64,000 nucleotides of DNA. Origin: Cylicocyclus nassatus (Eukaryota; Nematoda; Chromadorea; Rhabditida; Strongylidae). Shown here piece after piece: positions 60,664-64,000 of this stretch. The DNA is taken from contig CATQJL010000001.1 in NCBI GenBank assembly GCA_958299035.1, positions 81,283,071 to 81,347,070 of the forward strand, given 5' to 3'. The first letter of the stretch is position 1. Each line of letters begins with the position of its first letter. The position numbers were made by a program, and so were the translations under genes. The notes under the pieces were generated by a model, which was not told the DNA's origin, ran no database searches, and saw only the letters and a list, made by a program, of their open reading frames with translations.

Positions 60664-61023
60664 GTGAAAAAGTTCCCGAAGTTTTGCGAGAAAAGGCATC
60701 GACCAATGTTTCTCCACAAAGTTTACAAAGTTTTGCAAGAAAAGAAGTCGACAATGCCTTTCTTCCCCCCTCCCCCCGTTATCATTTTTGGGCAGCGGAT
60801 GCCCTCCACTATTCTTCACTTTTGGCGGATTGTGGTAGTTGGGTCCACCTTCACTTTAGGGGCCATGCTCTTCCATCGCACCTCTGCTGATGATTGGCCA
60901 AATTTTGTGATTTATAATTGGCCGACTGCTATCGTCGGAGGGGTGTTTATGTTTTTTTCAACAAGCTGTAAAATGACAAGTGGGATGGTCGAGTTTAAGA
61001 GTGATAAGAAGTTAGTTCATTAA
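60664..61023 (+). CDS. Possible small two-helix membrane protein
   Basis: An open frame follows TTTTCAATCAG, a good splice acceptor, and runs 119 codons to TAA. An internal ATG at 60754 would give a 90-residue protein beginning MPFFPPPPVIIFGQRM. Two hydrophobic segments (HFWRIVVVGSTFTLGAMLF and FVIYNWPTAIVGGVFMFF) are separated by a short polar loop (HRTSADDWPN), and the tail is charged. Size and layout recall small inner-membrane subunits of mitochondria, but I recognise no family. The upstream exon was not found; the obvious candidate ending at 60585 does not fit in phase. Confidence 0.4.
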   Translation: MKKFPKFCEKRHRPMFLHKVYKVLQEKKSTMPFFPPPPVIIFGQRMPSTILHFWRIVVVGSTFTLGAMLFHRTSADDWPNFVIYNWPTAIVGGVFMFFSTSCKMTSGMVEFKSDKKLVH

Positions 61024-61310
61024 GGCCTTTTCCTTTTCAAGCACCATGCAGACATGATTTGAATGTTTTAACTAAGAAGTGAAATTTTCTCATTTACGCA
61101 AAGCACCAGAACTGTGGCATATAGTCATTTGATATGACCTCACTGTAGTGTAGTGTTTGACTAATAAGGGAAGGATGATCGGTCGAAGTGGCCTATTGGA
61201 ATAAGCTCTATACTAGGAAGCCTTTTCTAGGCAATCTCGAAACTACTTTCGCTAGTTTCTACGGTTTTGTGGGAGGAGTTATGAAGCCATTTTTCTCCGG
61301 CGCAACCGGG

Positions 61311-61913
61311 ACGCCTACTAATGATCGAGGCGCAACCAAGTAACGATTTGATAATGGCACGGTGGTAAGACAGCGAACTGTGAAGCAAATGGTCGAAGGT
61401 TCGAATCCCGTTGTTAGTATTTTTTCAGTTTCGTAAAAAGTCTATTGGGGGACAGTAAACGAGATATACTCATTGCTATGCAGTTATAACAAGCTATTTA
61501 CTGAAAAAGTCACTATTTCTACAATCAGCTATAATCTTGTATAATCGTTTACATTTTATCCGATGTGCGCGCTGCGAGAAGCCCTTCTGTTCCAAGGATT
61601 TTTTGGTTGTATTTTGTAAGAGTTAATATATTACTGATGTCCATTATTGTAACATCACAATCCCTATAGGTTTACATATTGTAGAAGATTATAGCTGATT
61701 GTAGAAATAGTGACTTTTTGCAGTAAATAGCTTGTCTCAACTGCATAGCAGTAAGTATTCCTCGTTTACTGTCCCCATAGACTTTTTACAAAACTGCAAA
61801 ACAAAGTGTCGTCAACAGGATTCGAACCTTCGACCACTTGCTTCACAGTCCTCCGCCTTGCCACTGCGCCATTGTCAACCATTGGGGTGGTTACGCCTCG
61901 ATATCAGTAGGCG
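61311..61913. mobile_element. Inverted repeat with tRNA-like ends (SINE-like)
   Basis: Arms 61311-61545 and about 61680-61913 are inverted copies. Each contains an A-box-like TGGCACGGTGG / TGGCGCAGTGG (61355-61365 and complement 61861-61871) and a perfect B box GGTTCGAATCC (61398-61408 and complement 61818-61828), spaced as in a tRNA gene. Acceptor, anticodon and T stems pair poorly, so these are tRNA-derived promoters and not tRNA genes. Confidence 0.65.
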
Positions 61914-62466
61914 ACTATCCTACTACTTTCTGTTTTGAGAACTTTGGGTTGTTTCGTTGTTTTTCAAAATTCAGAAATGCTTTCTGCAAAATTTCAAGCT
62001 TATATATATCCCAGTTTTTGCTTTTAGGACCCTTCTGATTCTGAGTTCTTCCAAATTTTTTCGAGCTCACTGCTCCTAAATGGCTACGACTTTTTTCTTC
62101 AATTGTATGAGCACTCAACGGACAATTTGCTCATTGCAGCCCTGCCTTTTGCCCGACTTTAGTTACGAACTTTCAAAGCCCCGTGCTCACGTTCGTTCTT
62201 GAAATCGTTCGCGAAGGTGCTAGAGTGGATTCTTTTGCAGAAAAAACTGTGCAAAAAGTTCTTGGAAATAAGACTTTTAGTCGCGGCTCTTCTCTGAAAA
62301 AGATCCCGTTGCAAACTTGGATCGAACTCCAAAAGTGTTATTATAGTCTAAATACTTATCTTATCTCCAGCTAATAAATGTGCCCTAGTACAATAAAGTT
62401 CCAGTACATTTACCAAGACATAAAAATGAATTATGCCAAATAATAGAAGAAACTCTCATTTGTCAT
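61914..62466. other. Region without a supported gene
   Basis: Open frame 62183-62374 is unremarkable. Nothing else recognised. Confidence 0.35.
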
Positions 62467-62470
62467 TTAA

Positions 62471-63224
62471 AGGCAGCGTCTAGGCAGATCTGGACCTATG
62501 GAAATTTTACGTGGAAGTAATTTTGGGGTCCTAATTAAAGGCAACGTCCGGGCAAGATCCAATCACCCAGATTAGCACATAGCTGTAAAGAGGACCCCAT
62601 GAATATCCGATATGCGTTAGTCCGATCCTCTGATGTGGCCTCCAGAAAGAGATACGGGCCTGTGATACGTATCACAAACCGCCATCGTATCACAAACCTC
62701 CCTTTGAGGACGTGTGCTCACGCATCGATGCAACCATGCAGTTGCAGCTTCTCCTCGGTGGCGAGCCGGGGTGATAAACAATCCGAAACTCGTCCGTGCC
62801 CTCAAAACAGGGTCCCCAGGAACTGGGTTTCTTAGGGTTTTTACAATTTGAACTTTATAACTGTAACGAGGGCCACGGAAAGGCCCTAGGACGACAAAAA
62901 CATGAGAGGCAAAATTTTGCCCGGACGCTGCCTTCAAAGCACTGCCCAAGCGGAAGCGCAGGTGACTCACTAACAGTGAGTTACACGCCTCCAACCCGGT
63001 TCCAGGGTCGTATTCACATTGATTCATGGCAGTTTCGCGTGAGGACCCACGCGTTGCGCCATGAATCCATGCGAAATACGATCCTGGAATTGGAATCCAG
63101 CTTCGAGGGGCTCTCGTTAGAGCACTACCTACCTGAGCTGCCGGTTGGGCTGTGGCTTAGTTAGGGCCCCAAATTACTACTCACGTGAGATCCTCATGTG
63201 TCCAGTCTTGCATGGACGCTGCCT
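62471..63224. mobile_element. TTAA-type MITE, host of a nested copy
   Basis: Begins AGGCAGCGTCTAGGCAGATC after TTAA (62467-62470) and ends ATGGACGCTGCCT before TTGA (63225-63228, a one-base change from TTAA). Confidence 0.65.
62539..62933. mobile_element. TTAA-type MITE nested in the previous one
   Basis: Begins AGGCAACGTCCGGGCAAGAT after TTAA (62535-62538) and ends TTTTGCCCGGACGCTGCCT before TCAA (62934-62937). Confidence 0.65.
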
Positions 63225-63457
63225 TTGAGTTACTATAAAAGAGTCATTTACAACGAATGAAGTGTATTACTCTGTATTCCTGATTTTTTCGTAGTTTTTA
63301 CTTCATTCTAATTCTTGTTTTTGAATGTGTAGGAAGGCAAGAGTTTAAATGCCGGTATAAGACTAAAATTGATGTCCTCCTTCAGTAAAACCGTCCATCT
63401 TTTTCGACCACATTACAGTATAGCCAAGTCTTTGTAGAATTTGTCTACTTATCTGAT
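63225..63457. other. Short region without a supported gene
   Basis: Flank of the reverse-transcriptase fragment; nothing coding seen. Confidence 0.35.
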
Positions 63458-63715
63458 CTACCCATATTTTATCTTTACCGTCATGCATCTATTGCTCAAG
63501 TAAGACTCAAACCAAGTTAGTAGGTTTCCCGAAATTCCGATATTCTCTAGTTTGCAAAGAAGCAAACGGTGAGGTATTCTATCAAAAGCCTTGGAAAGGT
63601 CGAAGTATATAATGTCCACAGATTTTCTCAAACTCAAGGCTAATTTCCAATCAAAGACGGCCTCAGTAAGATTAGTTGCAGTTGACTTGCTTTGTGCCAG
63701 GCAAGTCAACTGCAA
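63458..63715 (-). pseudogene. Non-LTR (CR1/jockey-like) reverse transcriptase fragment
   Basis: Minus strand: SVDIIYFDLSKAFDRIPHRL then LCKLENIGISGNLLTWFESY and LSNR, the conserved palm segment before the catalytic motif of CR1/jockey-group LINEs. Only this fragment is present. It forms the left arm of an inverted repeat. Confidence 0.8.
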
Positions 63716-63880
63716 CTAATCTTACTGAGGCCGTCTTTGATTGGAAATTAGCCTTGAGTTCGAGAAAATTTGTGGATATTATATACTTCGACCTTTCCAA
63801 GGCTTTTGATAGAATACCTCACCGTTTGCTTCTTTGCAAACTAGAGAATATCGGAATTTCGGGAAACCTACTAACTTGGT
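63512..63880. repeat. Inverted repeat of the reverse transcriptase fragment, about 180-base arms
   Basis: 63512-63690 and 63701-63880 are near-perfect inverted copies around a 10-base spacer (TTTGTGCCAG). A few mismatches exist (for example ctcaaactcaagg against the complement of ccttgagttcgag). Confidence 0.9.
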
Positions 63881-63894
63881 ATGTTCCTGCGTCC

Positions 63895-64000
63895 CATAGC
63901 CCGCCATGCGTGCCATTGCACGCGCGAGCGTGCATTTGCACGAGTCGGGTAAGCCGTGCGTGCCATTGCACGCACTGCGGGCCATTGCACGCTTTGAGTG
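63895..64000. repeat. Array of GTGC-NNNN-GCAC mini-hairpins, running off the window
   Basis: GCGTGCCATTGCACGC occurs twice, with variants CGTGCATTTGCACG and GGGCCATTGCACGC, each a 5-6-bp hairpin with a 4-base loop. Confidence 0.75.

Noticed and set aside
61350..61415. tRNA gene
   Set aside because: A and B boxes are good, but acceptor, anticodon and T stems do not pair; better read as a tRNA-derived repeat.
1..64000. CRISPR array, rRNA genes or prokaryotic operons
   Set aside because: Repeats are not regularly spaced with unique spacers, no rRNA core sequences were seen, and all supported genes have eukaryotic introns.

Overview
The window looks like nuclear DNA of a nematode, most likely a parasitic strongylid (hookworm or trichostrongyle type); this placement is inference. 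It is AT-rich, with no operons and no ribosome-binding sites. Genes are cut into exons of 55-310 bases by short GT-AG introns of about 40-260 bases. Cysteine-rich secreted proteins (Kunitz inhibitors) sit among many transposons: RTE LINE, Penelope-like elements, Helitrons, Tc1, Tc5 and piggyBac-type elements. Long ORFs are rare, and most intact-looking ORFs are transposon pieces or chance.

Layout. 0-3.5 kb: 3' part of a gene encoding at least five tandem Kunitz domains, followed by or fused to a cysteine-rich module of unknown function. 7.7-10.9 kb: two members of a small secreted-protein family (one broken). 11-17.7 kb: MITEs, inverted repeats and TTCGAA-rich repeats. 21-24.7 kb: inverted Penelope fragments fused to a decayed Helitron Rep/helicase. 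25.5-27.4 kb: a minus-strand multi-exon gene, partly broken. 29-31.8 kb: a TTAA MITE and a short non-autonomous Helitron. 32.4-39.9 kb: a second copy of the Kunitz / cysteine-module / small-secreted-protein block. Its Kunitz part is decayed, its cysteine module is intact, and its last small secreted gene is complete (38.8-39.9 kb). 40.5-42.1 kb: a Tc1-ended foldback element. 47.9-53.7 kb: a Tc5-like DNA transposon split by a full-length RTE retrotransposon with a perfect 12-bp target duplication. 57.7-59.9 kb: an inverted Penelope element. 60.7-61.0 kb: a possible small two-helix membrane protein. 61.3-64 kb: a tRNA-like inverted repeat, nested TTAA elements, and an inverted reverse-transcriptase fragment next to a hairpin repeat.

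The host genes form one theme. A segmental duplication places a Kunitz gene, the cysteine-rich module and members of a TATA-box-driven secreted family side by side twice. The two copies differ by precise transposon insertions, so they give empty-site and filled-site pairs inside one window. No CRISPR array, rRNA gene, confident tRNA gene or virus was found.
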